Notes under the pieces: generated by a model
What the model was told of the DNA's origin: nothing
What the model saw: only the letters and a program-made list of their open reading frames with translations
Databases searched by the model: none
NCBI GenBank assembly: GCA_029775955.1
Contig: JARVJW010000152.1
Span: 1-10,584, forward strand
Direction: 5' to 3'
DNA length: 10,584 nt
From: Nitrososphaeria archaeon
GTDB lineage: Archaea; Thermoproteota; Nitrososphaeria; Conexivisphaerales; UBA164
Translations under genes and position numbers: made by a program
Part shown: positions 1 to 6,764 of the stretch, piece by piece
Numbering within the stretch: the first letter of the stretch is position 1
Layout: each line of letters begins with the position of its first letter

Positions 1-739
1 GCCAAGGCATACGGAGCCTTCTATGCTTGTCTTTCAAGGTACCCGAAATTCAAACGGAAGGGCAATAGAATTTACCTTCCAAAGATAGGCCTGGTCAGCG
101 TTGACCAATAGTAGTGAAGAGGGCTAATCCGTGACATAGTGGTTCAAACCATTGAAGGTACGCCAAGCAGGGTCAGTATGTGTTGACGTAGGTGTCTTGA
201 ATAACATGCATTAAGTGACGGAACACTAATAGAGAACCCGCACATATTGGCGCGCTTAGCAAAGCACATCAAGGACCTGCAAAGGAAGCTATCCCGTAAA
301 AAGAATGGCTCAGAGAACAGGGGAAAAGGCCAAGGTATTACTTGAAAAGTCTTGGAGAAAGGTCAGGAGGCAGATAGACGACTTCACTCACAAGCTCGAT
401 AACAAATTGATTGTCTTTAAAGATTCAGAATATGGTGAAAAAACATTCGCTCGTATCGGCAATAATGGACTTTTGGGGGCAACTTCGCCAACTGCCTACA
501 AAGTAGAAAGACGTGGGCTGGTCGTCAACCGAAGATGAACATAGAAATGCTCTGGATGTGGGATCTTGATGAAAGACATATCTAGGCTAACATTCGAATG
601 CATACGGTCTTGGATATGTAAATGCAGCTAGAAACATTCTGTTAGTGGGTCAGGAACAGCATGTGGAGGAACTGCCTCTACTTTGAAGTTTGTTCCTATG
701 AAGCAAGAAGCCCAAAGGCTTTAGCCGTAGGTAGTTCAC
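1..739 (+). pseudogene. Decayed TnpB (IS200/IS605-type OrfB) pseudogene, 5'-truncated by the window edge
   Basis: Pieces of a TnpB RNA-guided nuclease can be read in order across changing frames. Bases 1-108 (frame 1) carry a segment with YPKFKRKGNRIYLPKIG, typical of the TnpB N-terminal half, ending in two stops at 109-114. A RuvC-I-like stretch, VDVGVLNNM, is at 182-208. A helical stretch ending in KHIKDLQRKLSRKKNG lies at 220-309 in frame 1, then continues in frame 2 as AKVLLEKSWRKVRRQIDDF (about 332-390). A zinc-ribbon half, KCSGCG, is at 545-562. The ARNI segment that follows RuvC-III in TnpB is at about 627-638 in frame 3. The C-terminal end, MKQEAQRL, stops at 722-724. At least three frameshifts and several stops make it non-functional. 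No TnpA transposase is visible. What I see is the ordered fragments; the family assignment is from memory of TnpB conservation. Confidence 0.85.
705..739 (+). mobile_element. Right end of the left-hand TnpB element
   Basis: The last TnpB codons run into a short inverted repeat, AAGCC (708-712) and GGCTT (717-721) with a 4-base loop. It is followed by the tail GCCGTAGGTAGTTCAC. Archaeal IS200/IS605 elements commonly end in a hairpin plus a GGTAGTTCAC-like tail, which is also the 3' scaffold end of the omega RNA. The chromosomal flank probably begins at about 740. The second half of the expected longer hairpin has decayed. Confidence 0.6.
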
Positions 740-1731
740 TGCACTGGATAAATTTTTCTGAGTATAGTTGTAACTTCTTCAGATGCGTCTTTAAATTTTA
801 ATTTTTTAATTTTTTTATCAGCCAGTATTTCTCTTACAAGCCCATTTAATCCAGAAGGTTTGCTTAAGACCCCTATTTTTATCAGATACCTGTCAATATA
901 TGTAAGTTCGCCAGGATACATAGTGAAGCTCTTTACGCCGAGCAAGGCAGCTTCTGCATTCATGGTGCCGCCCCTTCCTACAAATGCAATAGCCTTTTCA
1001 AGCACATTTGGCCCGAAGAACTCTCCCCCATAAACGGTAAGGTTATTATGGGTTTTATTTTCCTTAAAGTACCTTCGGAGCAAAACAACCCGGTGATCTG
1101 GTAGCATGCTGCTAAGTTCAGTCGCAAAATCAAGAGCACCACTACCGTGCATGTAAGAAGACATATACTCTTCTTCCCTTATCACTATTGCACCCTCTGC
1201 GATTTTCTCGATGTCGTTCTTTTGTGGCCACATTTCCCTGTGCAGGATCCATGCTGTTGGATCCAAGGAATGATACTTGATTAATCTGCTTGCTCCATAT
1301 TGCCTCCAGGATTTTAGAGGGATTAGCCAGGGGTAAATAATCGTATCTGAGAGAGGAACTGTCAACCTGCTTACGTAGAAGCTGTGGGGTGAATCACAAA
1401 TAAGAACATGAGGTATTCCCAGGCCAAAAGATACTCTTGCGGCTTCAGGGCTCCCAAATGATATAGCAAGTTGTGGCCTTATGCTTGTGATTATCTTAGA
1501 AAGCTCATACGCCCTCTTTGTGCTTTCAATTAATTTTTTCTCCTTTTGGCCTCCACCGTGCCTGCCGATGATATTATCTGTAGTCTTGATATTGATTCTG
1601 CCCTTAACCCTTTCAAGCTCTTCATATTCTCTTGTCGTGAGTATAAGGTCATTTCCTTTGCTCAGTAACCTTTCAAAAGAAGCAAACATTAAATAGTGTT
1701 TTGGAGTCAATACGTCGAACCATATTTTCAA
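736..1731 (-). CDS. DUF354 family protein, glycosyltransferase-B-like fold (predicted)
   Basis: A 331-residue protein of the archaeal DUF354 family, whose fold is thought to resemble GT-B glycosyltransferases and UDP-GlcNAc 2-epimerases; the reaction is unknown. Visible family signatures are the N-terminal MKIWFDVLTPKHYLMF (nucleotide-sugar-fold beginning), GSPEAARVSFGLGIPHVLICDSP around residues 93-115, and a C-terminal GRGGTMNAEAALLG segment (about 253-266) followed by YPGELTYIDRYL. These correspond to the Gly-rich loop and helix of the second Rossmann domain. There is no signal peptide or membrane segment, so it should be cytosolic. The start is TTG at 1731; a TATA-like box centred 26.5 bp upstream leaves no leader. 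The stop codon TGA (738-736) lies inside the tail of the adjacent TnpB element, so the last residues may not be ancestral. Confidence 0.8.
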   Translation of the reverse strand: MKIWFDVLTPKHYLMFASFERLLSKGNDLILTTREYEELERVKGRINIKTTDNIIGRHGGGQKEKKLIESTKRAYELSKIITSIRPQLAISFGSPEAARVSFGLGIPHVLICDSPHSFYVSRLTVPLSDTIIYPWLIPLKSWRQYGASRLIKYHSLDPTAWILHREMWPQKNDIEKIAEGAIVIREEEYMSSYMHGSGALDFATELSSMLPDHRVVLLRRYFKENKTHNNLTVYGGEFFGPNVLEKAIAFVGRGGTMNAEAALLGVKSFTMYPGELTYIDRYLIKIGVLSKPSGLNGLVREILADKKIKKLKFKDASEEVTTILRKIYPVQ

Positions 1732-1752
1732 CTATCAATCTCACGGAAACTA

Positions 1753-1769
1753 GATTAATAACTTTTTTT
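1753..1769 (-). promoter_or_regulatory. Leaderless promoter of the DUF354 gene
   Basis: Read on the minus strand, an A-run (purine-rich, BRE-like) leads into the box TTATTAAT (plus 1754-1761). Its centre is 26.5 bp from the TTG start at 1731, the usual archaeal TATA-to-start distance, so transcription would begin at the start codon. It shares the 12-mer AAAAAAGTTATT with the divergent promoter at 1857-1871. Confidence 0.6.
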
Positions 1770-1856
1770 GTCAGTCAAGGTTTTATTTAAGTGTAATTGG
1801 CATATCCGTTGTCATCTTTTTGAAGTAAATCACCAAGAGCGTCTATTTACTGCGGG

Positions 1857-1871
1857 AAAAAAGTTATTTAA
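1857..1871 (+). promoter_or_regulatory. Leaderless promoter of threonine synthase
   Basis: An A-run followed by TTATTTAA (1864-1871) has its centre 26.5 bp before the TTG start at 1894. No Shine-Dalgarno sequence precedes the start, in keeping with a leaderless mRNA. The geometry is identical to that of the divergent promoter on the other strand. Confidence 0.6.
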
Positions 1872-1893
1872 CAGGATTTGCATTTAAAAGGCA

Positions 1894-2967
1894 TTGAAAA
1901 CATATAACTTAAAATGTACCGAATGTGGAGCTATGTATGATCCAGATTTTCCAATGCCTAGATGCAAAAAGTGCGGTGGCCTTCTTGAAGTTGAATACGA
2001 TTACAGCAGCATAAAGCTCCCTATTAACTTTAAAACTCAGTTCATAAAACAATGGAAATATAAGCCCTTTTACCCAGTTAGCAGAAAGCCTATAACAGCG
2101 GGTGAGGGTGGAACAAGACTTAAGGAAATTGGTCCAGGCCTTTACCTGAAGATTGAGATAGATAATCCAACCAAATCATTTAAAGACAGGGGGTCTACAG
2201 TTGAAATAACAAAGGCCATTGAGCTTGGATTTGAACGCGTTGTCGTTGCTTCAACAGGCAACATGGCACTTTCTGTTTCAGCATATTCTGAAATAGCAGG
2301 CATTGAAGCTATAACATTTGTGGGTTCTGGTGCCAATCTTAACAAAATTGATATGATTAGGAACAGGGGAGGAAAAATAGTTCAGGTGGATGGTGATTTC
2401 AATGATGCAATGAATGAAGCTGAAAAGTTCGCACAGAAAACTAATACCTTTTTGATTGGGGATTACCTTTACAGAAAGGAGGGGCAAAAGGGGGTATTCT
2501 TTGAAATAATAGACCAGCTTGGGTTTAATCCACCGGATTACCTGTTTGTGCCAGTAGGCAACGCGACGTTAATTTCTGCATGTTATAAAGCATTTTTAGA
2601 GTTCAAAAGGTTCAAGCTCATTAATAAGACGCCTAAGATAGTTGGTGTTCAGGCAGATGGCGCAAATCCATTTGTAAATTACGTAAAAACTGGGAAGCTC
2701 AGGAAGGTAAATATTACTACAGATGCTGATGCTATTGCAGTAGGGTATCCTACTTATGCAGAGCAAGCAAGAGAGGCAATTAAGGAAACAGGCGGAGATG
2801 CTGTAACTGTGACTGACCAGGAAATGAAAAATGCAATGGTTGAGATATACAAAAAGGCTGGAGTCTGCTCAGAGCTAGCCGGGGCGTCAGCATATGCAGC
2901 TATGATGAAATATGAAATAAAGGAAGGAGAAAACGCCGTGGCTATAATATCAGGGGGAAATATTTAA
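1894..2967 (+). CDS. thrC: Threonine synthase (PLP-dependent)
   Basis: Fold-type II PLP enzyme of 357 residues that would convert O-phosphohomoserine to threonine in the cytosol. An N-terminal zinc ribbon uses C8, C11, C24 and C27 (CTEC and CKKC), as in many archaeal and bacterial threonine synthases. The PLP lysine is K97 in NPTKSFKDRGS (residues 91-101). STGNMALSVSAYS from about 120 is the asparagine loop that contacts the cofactor ring. PVGNATLIS supplies the glycine-rich phosphate-side loop. The C-terminus SELAGASAYAA...ISGGNI is the family's end motif; the protein is somewhat shorter than the roughly 390 residues often seen, because it stops right there. The start is TTG, chosen because the zinc ribbon begins at once and the promoter fits. 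The last 18 bp overlap the convergent thymidine kinase gene. A related beta-replacing enzyme (for example cysteate synthase) cannot be fully excluded. Confidence 0.86.
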   Translation: MKTYNLKCTECGAMYDPDFPMPRCKKCGGLLEVEYDYSSIKLPINFKTQFIKQWKYKPFYPVSRKPITAGEGGTRLKEIGPGLYLKIEIDNPTKSFKDRGSTVEITKAIELGFERVVVASTGNMALSVSAYSEIAGIEAITFVGSGANLNKIDMIRNRGGKIVQVDGDFNDAMNEAEKFAQKTNTFLIGDYLYRKEGQKGVFFEIIDQLGFNPPDYLFVPVGNATLISACYKAFLEFKRFKLINKTPKIVGVQADGANPFVNYVKTGKLRKVNITTDADAIAVGYPTYAEQAREAIKETGGDAVTVTDQEMKNAMVEIYKKAGVCSELAGASAYAAMMKYEIKEGENAVAIISGGNI

Positions 2968-3489
2968 CCTGTGCATTCTGCACCTGGGTTCATATGACTC
3001 AATTCCCCCTATAAGAACTTCTTTTTCATCATTGACCTTTCTTACTGTAAAAGTTGCAGGATTGCCACAAACTGTGCAAATGGCCGTCAGCTTAACCACC
3101 TCATCAGCTATTGCGAGCAGCTGAGGCATTGGTCCAAAAGGCTCACCAAGGTAGTTTTTATCTAGTCCCGCAATTACAATCCTTAAACCTGCATTTGCAA
3201 GTTTTTCGCAAACATTAACTATATCAGGGTCAAAGAATTGAGCTTCGTCAACCCCAATAACATCGTATTTTTTGCCGATAGAGAGCACCTTCTCAGAACT
3301 GTCTGCGGAAATTGAATTCATTTTTCTGCCATCATGGCTTATGACACCTTCCCCATATCTGGTATCAAGCTGATGCTTGAACAGCACAACCCTTTTTTTA
3401 GCAAGCATATACCTGTGGAGTTCCACAATTAGCTCTTCCGTCTTTCTTGAAAACATAGGACCGGTATAAACCTTTATCCACCCAACCAT
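2950..3489 (-). CDS. tdk: Thymidine kinase, type II (TK1-like)
   Basis: Phosphorylates thymidine with ATP in nucleoside salvage. The 179-residue length is normal for the family. The P-loop is GPMFSRKT (residues 10-17); the family norm is GPMFSGKS/T, so the glycine before the catalytic lysine K16 is replaced by arginine R15. The Walker B and catalytic base region is DEAQFF (D81, E82). AGLDKNYLGEPFGPMP (107-122) matches the conserved lasso-proximal segment. A zinc site is formed by C138, C141, C170 and H173 (CTVC and CRMH). GGIESYEPRCR (161-171) is the thymidine-binding lasso region. The ATG at 3489 is preceded by TTTATATA on the same strand, centred about 23.5 bp upstream, which suggests a leaderless mRNA. 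The gene converges on, and overlaps by 18 bp, the threonine synthase gene. Confidence 0.9.
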   Translation of the reverse strand: MVGWIKVYTGPMFSRKTEELIVELHRYMLAKKRVVLFKHQLDTRYGEGVISHDGRKMNSISADSSEKVLSIGKKYDVIGVDEAQFFDPDIVNVCEKLANAGLRIVIAGLDKNYLGEPFGPMPQLLAIADEVVKLTAICTVCGNPATFTVRKVNDEKEVLIGGIESYEPRCRMHRLNISP

Positions 3490-3855
3490 AAACTCATTGA
3501 TATTTTTTTATATAAAAGGTTTGGCATTATATGCGTTTCCTTTAAAACTAAGTAAATTAATCTTTAATTCTGAAATGTTTATTATGATTTCCGTGCTTTC
3601 AGGCTTGTTGGGCGCAGGATTTATAGATTTTAGAGAAAATGAACAAATCAATTAGGCCCAACATGAAAAGCAGGTTATCCCCTAAAGCCTTGAATCAGAA
3701 CTTTGCCATACCATTTCAAATATGCAATCAAGAGCATAATAAAGCCAGTCAACAATACAACCGCAGAAGCTGGCCCAAAGAATTTAGCACAAAGTATTAT
3801 TGTTTCATCTCCTGATTCTTAGCAAGCCTGGATTATGCTGTAAGCGCATTAACAG
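3490..3855. other. Gene-free stretch between tdk and the transposase remnant
   Basis: Apart from the tdk promoter there is no intact gene. On the plus strand this is where the N-terminal third of the decayed transposase would be expected, but I cannot recognise it. On the minus strand, 3818-3675 stays open for 47 codons and would encode a strongly hydrophobic segment (FFGPASAVVLLTGFIMLL) ending in a stop. It has no start codon before the hydrophobic part and an upstream stop at 3821-3819, so if real it is a broken membrane protein fragment. No convincing terminal inverted repeat was found. Confidence 0.5.
3509..3516 (-). promoter_or_regulatory. TATA box of thymidine kinase gene
   Basis: TTTATATA on the minus strand, in a T/A-rich stretch, is centred about 23.5 bp from the ATG at 3489. 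This leaves essentially no leader, and there is no Shine-Dalgarno sequence. Confidence 0.55.
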
Positions 3856-3859
3856 GCAG

Positions 3860-4434
3860 AAGCATTATGTGAAGGATGGCTATGACTACACAGAGCCATG
3901 GCAAGATCGACAGAGATGTTACTAGGGGCAAGATAAACACCGACAAACTTCACACGATAATTGTTGTTGGCAAGGCTTTACGCTTTTCCAGTTACCAGGC
4001 TCAATATAAAATTGCTGAACTTATCAAGGCCTTAACTGCTCCTCATGGACAGGGGTTCTTCACCATTGAAAGGTTGCTGGAAGGGTTTCATAATTCTGGA
4101 AGGACGGGAGGGTCATAAGGCAATACATGAATAGTAAGCTGCCTGATGTAATTGATTATATCATGGTCAAGGAGGAATTGCAAGAATGGCAAGTCTGAGG
4201 ACAAATATATGGATTTGCTGCAAAATTTTGATAATGCTGAACAAATGATAAGTGCAATCCCTGAGGAGTACAGGTGGGGAATAGAGACTTCATACATGGT
4301 TGAAGAGGCCATCAAGTAAAAATTTTGTTGCAAGGGTTGTTGCAATAATCCTGTACAATGCTTGGATCCTCGCAAGGGAGCAATCACAGACTGTCATTGT
4401 ATATGAATTCAGATGCGCCGTTGGAAGGCTATAA
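3860..4434 (+). pseudogene. Decayed DDE transposase, ISH3/ISA1214-like
   Basis: Fragments of a DDE transposase are readable in order through several frames. VKDGYDYTEPW (3869-3901) looks like the first catalytic Asp region. TDKLHTIIVVGKALRFSSYQ (about 3936-3995) matches the strand after it. GQGFFTIERL (about 4050-4079) corresponds to the second Asp region (DRGFF in intact copies; the Asp is lost). KLPDVIDYIMV follows at about 4136-4168. In another frame, NGKSEDKYMDLL leads to PEEYRWGIETSY (4260-4295), the family's RWxIE motif with the third catalytic acid. After a stop, ARVVAIILYNAWILAREQSQ (4330-4389) is the typical C-terminal helix, and the reading ends at the stop 4432-4434. Frameshifts near 3890-3930, 4110-4180 and 4315-4325 make it dead. 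The family call is from the motif order and could be another IS4-superclade group. Confidence 0.7.
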
Positions 4435-4599
4435 GGGAAGGAACTGCAACTAAATGGTAGTGTATGATGAGGCTTCCTAACGGGAGCTAAATGGTTAAAA
4501 ATCAAGCTAGAAATTTGCTTTTTTATTTTAACATATTTTTCAATTATGCAAGGCTTATCTGGCATAAAGGTGGAACATTGCTACTTGCGGAAGTACTGT

Positions 4600-5067
4600 T
4601 TACTCAGTAATGTTTAATTTTAAGTACATTCTATTCCAGTATATTAGTGGATTTCCTTCATTAATAATAATGTCATTTACTTTGCCAATAAATAAAACAT
4701 GATCAACGGCGTTCAACTCTGATTGAAGTTCAGCAAATAGCGTTACGTTACCTTTAACATAAGGCAACTCGTTTTTATATTCAGTCCACTCATTCCTGAA
4801 TTTATCTGAATCATTTGACGCAAAAAGTCTAGATATTTCTTTCTGGCCTTCATTTAAAAAAGTCACGGCAAACTTCCTAGTACCTTTTATTGCCTCAACC
4901 ATGTATGACTTCCTGTCAATTGAAATCAGGATTGATGGCGGGTCAACGCTCAAAGACATAAAGCCAATCACAGTTATTCCAACAGGTTTATTGTTCATCA
5001 ATGTAGACAGTATTGCTACACCACTGGCCCATCTGGCCATTGCATCTTTGAATTCTTGTATGTTCAT
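4600..5067 (-). CDS. Flavin reductase-like domain protein (HpaC/NTAB type)
   Basis: A 155-residue FMN-binding split-barrel protein of the flavin reductase-like family, expected to reduce FMN or FAD with NAD(P)H, often for a partner monooxygenase. Visible signatures are RWASGVAILST near the N-terminus (family norm FATGVTVVT), GITVIGFMSLSVDPPSILISID (substrate/FMN-binding centre), then KFAVTFLNEGQKEISRLFAS. The C-terminal part, VDHVLFIGKVNDIIINEGNPLIYWNRMY, is the usual closing strand set. I chose ATG at 5067 rather than the upstream in-frame ATG at 5115: the shorter form begins where the family begins, the longer one would overlap the preceding gene, and a TATA-like box sits about 24 bp before 5067. 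It lies 22 bp after the phosphodiesterase stop. No monooxygenase partner lies in the window, so the physiological substrate is open. Confidence 0.85.
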   Translation of the reverse strand: MNIQEFKDAMARWASGVAILSTLMNNKPVGITVIGFMSLSVDPPSILISIDRKSYMVEAIKGTRKFAVTFLNEGQKEISRLFASNDSDKFRNEWTEYKNELPYVKGNVTLFAELQSELNAVDHVLFIGKVNDIIINEGNPLIYWNRMYLKLNITE

Positions 5068-5086
5068 GGCAAAAATAGTTTTATTT

Positions 5087-5094
5087 AATTTAAA
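5087..5094 (-). promoter_or_regulatory. Probable leaderless promoter of the flavin reductase-like gene
   Basis: TTTAAATT on the minus strand is centred about 23.5 bp from ATG 5067 and overlaps the stop codon of the upstream phosphodiesterase gene. It suggests the reductase can be transcribed independently despite the 22-bp gap. It also supports the downstream start codon. Confidence 0.45.
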
Positions 5095-5824
5095 ACTTTT
5101 GCCCGTTTTTTGCAATTCTAGCCAATAGATTTGGAAAATCTGAAGTTATGTCATCAACGCCCATGTCATAGTACCTTTTTATTTCTACTTCGTCATCAGG
5201 AGTCCACACTCCTATCTTAAGATTATTATCATGAACTATTTTTACATCATCAGGAAAGATAAGCCCATAGAATGCCTGTATCCATTTTGCATTTAACTTG
5301 TTGGCAATATCTACGAACCACTCAGGTTTACCAAAAATAATAAGGCCAAGTTCAATGTCCTTGTCCAGTTCCCTAATGTTCTTTAACGAATCAAAATCAA
5401 ATGATATTATCTGAACCCTATCCTTGACCGAGTATTTGTCAATTTCGTCTAGCAATTTCTTTTCAATTCCTGGATAGATTTTTGAGCTGTGCTTTAACTC
5501 CACCTTGTACATTATATTTCTCCTAAATTCTTCAAACACTTCGCTTAGCAGTGGGACTGAAGTTCCCTTCCACTGTGCCCCAAACTTTATTCCAGCATCA
5601 AGCTTGCTTATCTGTCCTGAGGTCATATCTGATATTTTCCCATGACCATCGGTTGTCCTGTCCACTGTATCGTCATGCATTACGATCAGTTTTTCGTCAT
5701 TTGAAAGGTGTATATCAAGCTCAATTCCGTCTATTCCATAGCTAATACCAAGCTTAAAAGATGGAAGCGTGTTTTCTGGAGAAAGCCCTCTGCTCCCTCT
5801 GTGCCCAAAAAGTAATGGTTTCAT
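5090..5824 (-). CDS. Glycerophosphodiester phosphodiesterase
   Basis: GDPD-family TIM-barrel enzyme of 244 residues that hydrolyses glycerophosphodiesters to glycerol phosphate and an alcohol, using a divalent metal. HRGSRGLSPENTLPSF (residues 8-23) carries the catalytic H8 and metal/substrate residues R9, E17 and N18. GIELDIHLS (33-41) supplies metal ligands E35 and D37. MHDDTVDRTTDG (49-60) contains the second catalytic His, H50. VELKH, near residue 110, and the C-terminal GVWTPDDEVEIKRYYDMGVDDITSDFP are also typical. There is no signal peptide, so it should be cytosolic, acting on lipid breakdown or head-group products. ATG 5824 is placed directly before the first beta strand. The gene is divergent from the agmatinase/lipid operon across a 79-bp spacer, and followed at 22 bp by the flavin reductase-like gene. 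Confidence 0.9.
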   Translation of the reverse strand: MKPLLFGHRGSRGLSPENTLPSFKLGISYGIDGIELDIHLSNDEKLIVMHDDTVDRTTDGHGKISDMTSGQISKLDAGIKFGAQWKGTSVPLLSEVFEEFRRNIMYKVELKHSSKIYPGIEKKLLDEIDKYSVKDRVQIISFDFDSLKNIRELDKDIELGLIIFGKPEWFVDIANKLNAKWIQAFYGLIFPDDVKIVHDNNLKIGVWTPDDEVEIKRYYDMGVDDITSDFPNLLARIAKNGQKF

Positions 5825-5845
5825 GCTGGTATGGTTGCACGAAAA

Positions 5846-5853
5846 GGTTAATA
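5846..5853 (-). promoter_or_regulatory. Probable promoter of the phosphodiesterase gene
   Basis: TATTAACC on the minus strand is centred about 25.5 bp from ATG 5824. It is a weak TATA box by sequence, but the spacing matches the other leaderless genes in the window. Confidence 0.4.
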
Positions 5854-5867
5854 CGATTTTCGCTTTA

Positions 5868-5882
5868 AAAAATCTTTATACT
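5868..5882 (+). promoter_or_regulatory. Leaderless promoter of the agmatinase-AcnX operon
   Basis: A purine run (AAAAAAT) followed by TTTATACT (5875-5882) is centred about 25.5 bp from ATG 5904. Start of transcription at or next to the ATG is expected, and no Shine-Dalgarno sequence is present. It would drive the four-gene operon to 9050. Confidence 0.6.
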
Positions 5883-5903
5883 AGTTAATCCCAAGCATTT
5901 GTC

Positions 5904-6764
5904 ATGAGTTACAAAGACCTTTATACAAGCGATTCCCCAAAGATTTCGACTGGGGGGAAGGAATCAAACATCTACGTTTTGGGGATTCCGTTTGATTTTA
6001 CCAGTTCCTACCGGCCAGGCTCTAGGTTCGGTCCTGATTCAGTAAGGCAGGCATACTGGAATATAGAAATAGTTGACAGAGAACTAAATGTAAATGCTGA
6101 AAACATTCCCATATTTGACCTGGGTAACATATCACCTATTATGTCTGTTGATGGCATGATTGATATTGTTAAGAAGGTGGCTGGGGAAGCCTTTGCTCAA
6201 GGCAAAGTGTTGGGGTCAATTGGGGGCGAGCACTTGATAACGCTCCCCATCGCTTCTCAGTTGAAAGATGCCACTATTGTTGTATTTGATGCCCATTTTG
6301 ACTTGAGAGACGAGCTATATGGTTTGAAGGTTAATCATGCAACATTTTTCAGGAGGCTTCTTGAATTAAAGCAAATCAAAGCTGTACATGTAGGAGCACA
6401 CGCTTATCTTGATGAAGAATTGCAGTTTGCCAGAAATTTGGGCGTCACGGTAATAAGCCAGGAAAGTTTGAAAAATGACAGAAGGTTCCTGCTAGATGCA
6501 TTGCCAGATAATCCATTGTACATCTCTGTTGATATGGATGTGCTTGATCCTTCATGTGCACCTGGCGTTGGAAACCCAGAACCTAGCGGGCTTACTTATA
6601 ATGAGCTTTTTAATGCTTTAAGGTCCCTAAAAGGCAAAAAAATAGTTGGCTTTGACGTAAATGAAGTAACCCCACCCTATGACCCTTCAGGGATAACTTC
6701 AATAGCTGCAGCAAAATTATTTTCCATTCTAGTTATACTTTCATGGGTGGGCATTAATGGCTGA
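5904..6764 (+). CDS. speB: Agmatinase (ureohydrolase family)
   Basis: Binuclear-manganese ureohydrolase of 286 residues, predicted to split agmatine into putrescine and urea for polyamine synthesis. Metal ligands are visible: H110 in GGEH, DAHFD (D129, H131, D133), and SVDMDVLDP (D210, D212). HATFFRRL (145-152) and LRDELYG (134-140) agree with agmatinases more than with arginases. The C-terminal GFDVNEVTPPYDPSGITSIAAAKL is the family's closing motif. N-terminal GIPFDFTSSYRPGSRFGPDSVR (27-48) is the usual substrate-entry loop. The ATG fits a leaderless promoter. The stop overlaps the next start by 8 bp (ATGGCTGA), indicating translational coupling. Another guanidino-hydrolase specificity is possible, because the substrate loop cannot be read out from sequence alone. 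Confidence 0.9.
   Translation: MSYKDLYTSDSPKISTGGKESNIYVLGIPFDFTSSYRPGSRFGPDSVRQAYWNIEIVDRELNVNAENIPIFDLGNISPIMSVDGMIDIVKKVAGEAFAQGKVLGSIGGEHLITLPIASQLKDATIVVFDAHFDLRDELYGLKVNHATFFRRLLELKQIKAVHVGAHAYLDEELQFARNLGVTVISQESLKNDRRFLLDALPDNPLYISVDMDVLDPSCAPGVGNPEPSGLTYNELFNALRSLKGKKIVGFDVNEVTPPYDPSGITSIAAAKLFSILVILSWVGING

Noticed and set aside
80..165. Possible tRNA suggested by GGTTCAAACC (141-150), which resembles a T-arm
   Set aside because: No matching acceptor stem or anticodon arm could be found, and the bases are in frame with the TnpB remnant (IVVQTIEG).
4088..4565. Two minus-strand readings of 99 and 91 codons over the transposase region
   Set aside because: They overlap each other and are antisense to recognisable transposase motifs such as RWGIE; composition does not suggest real proteins.
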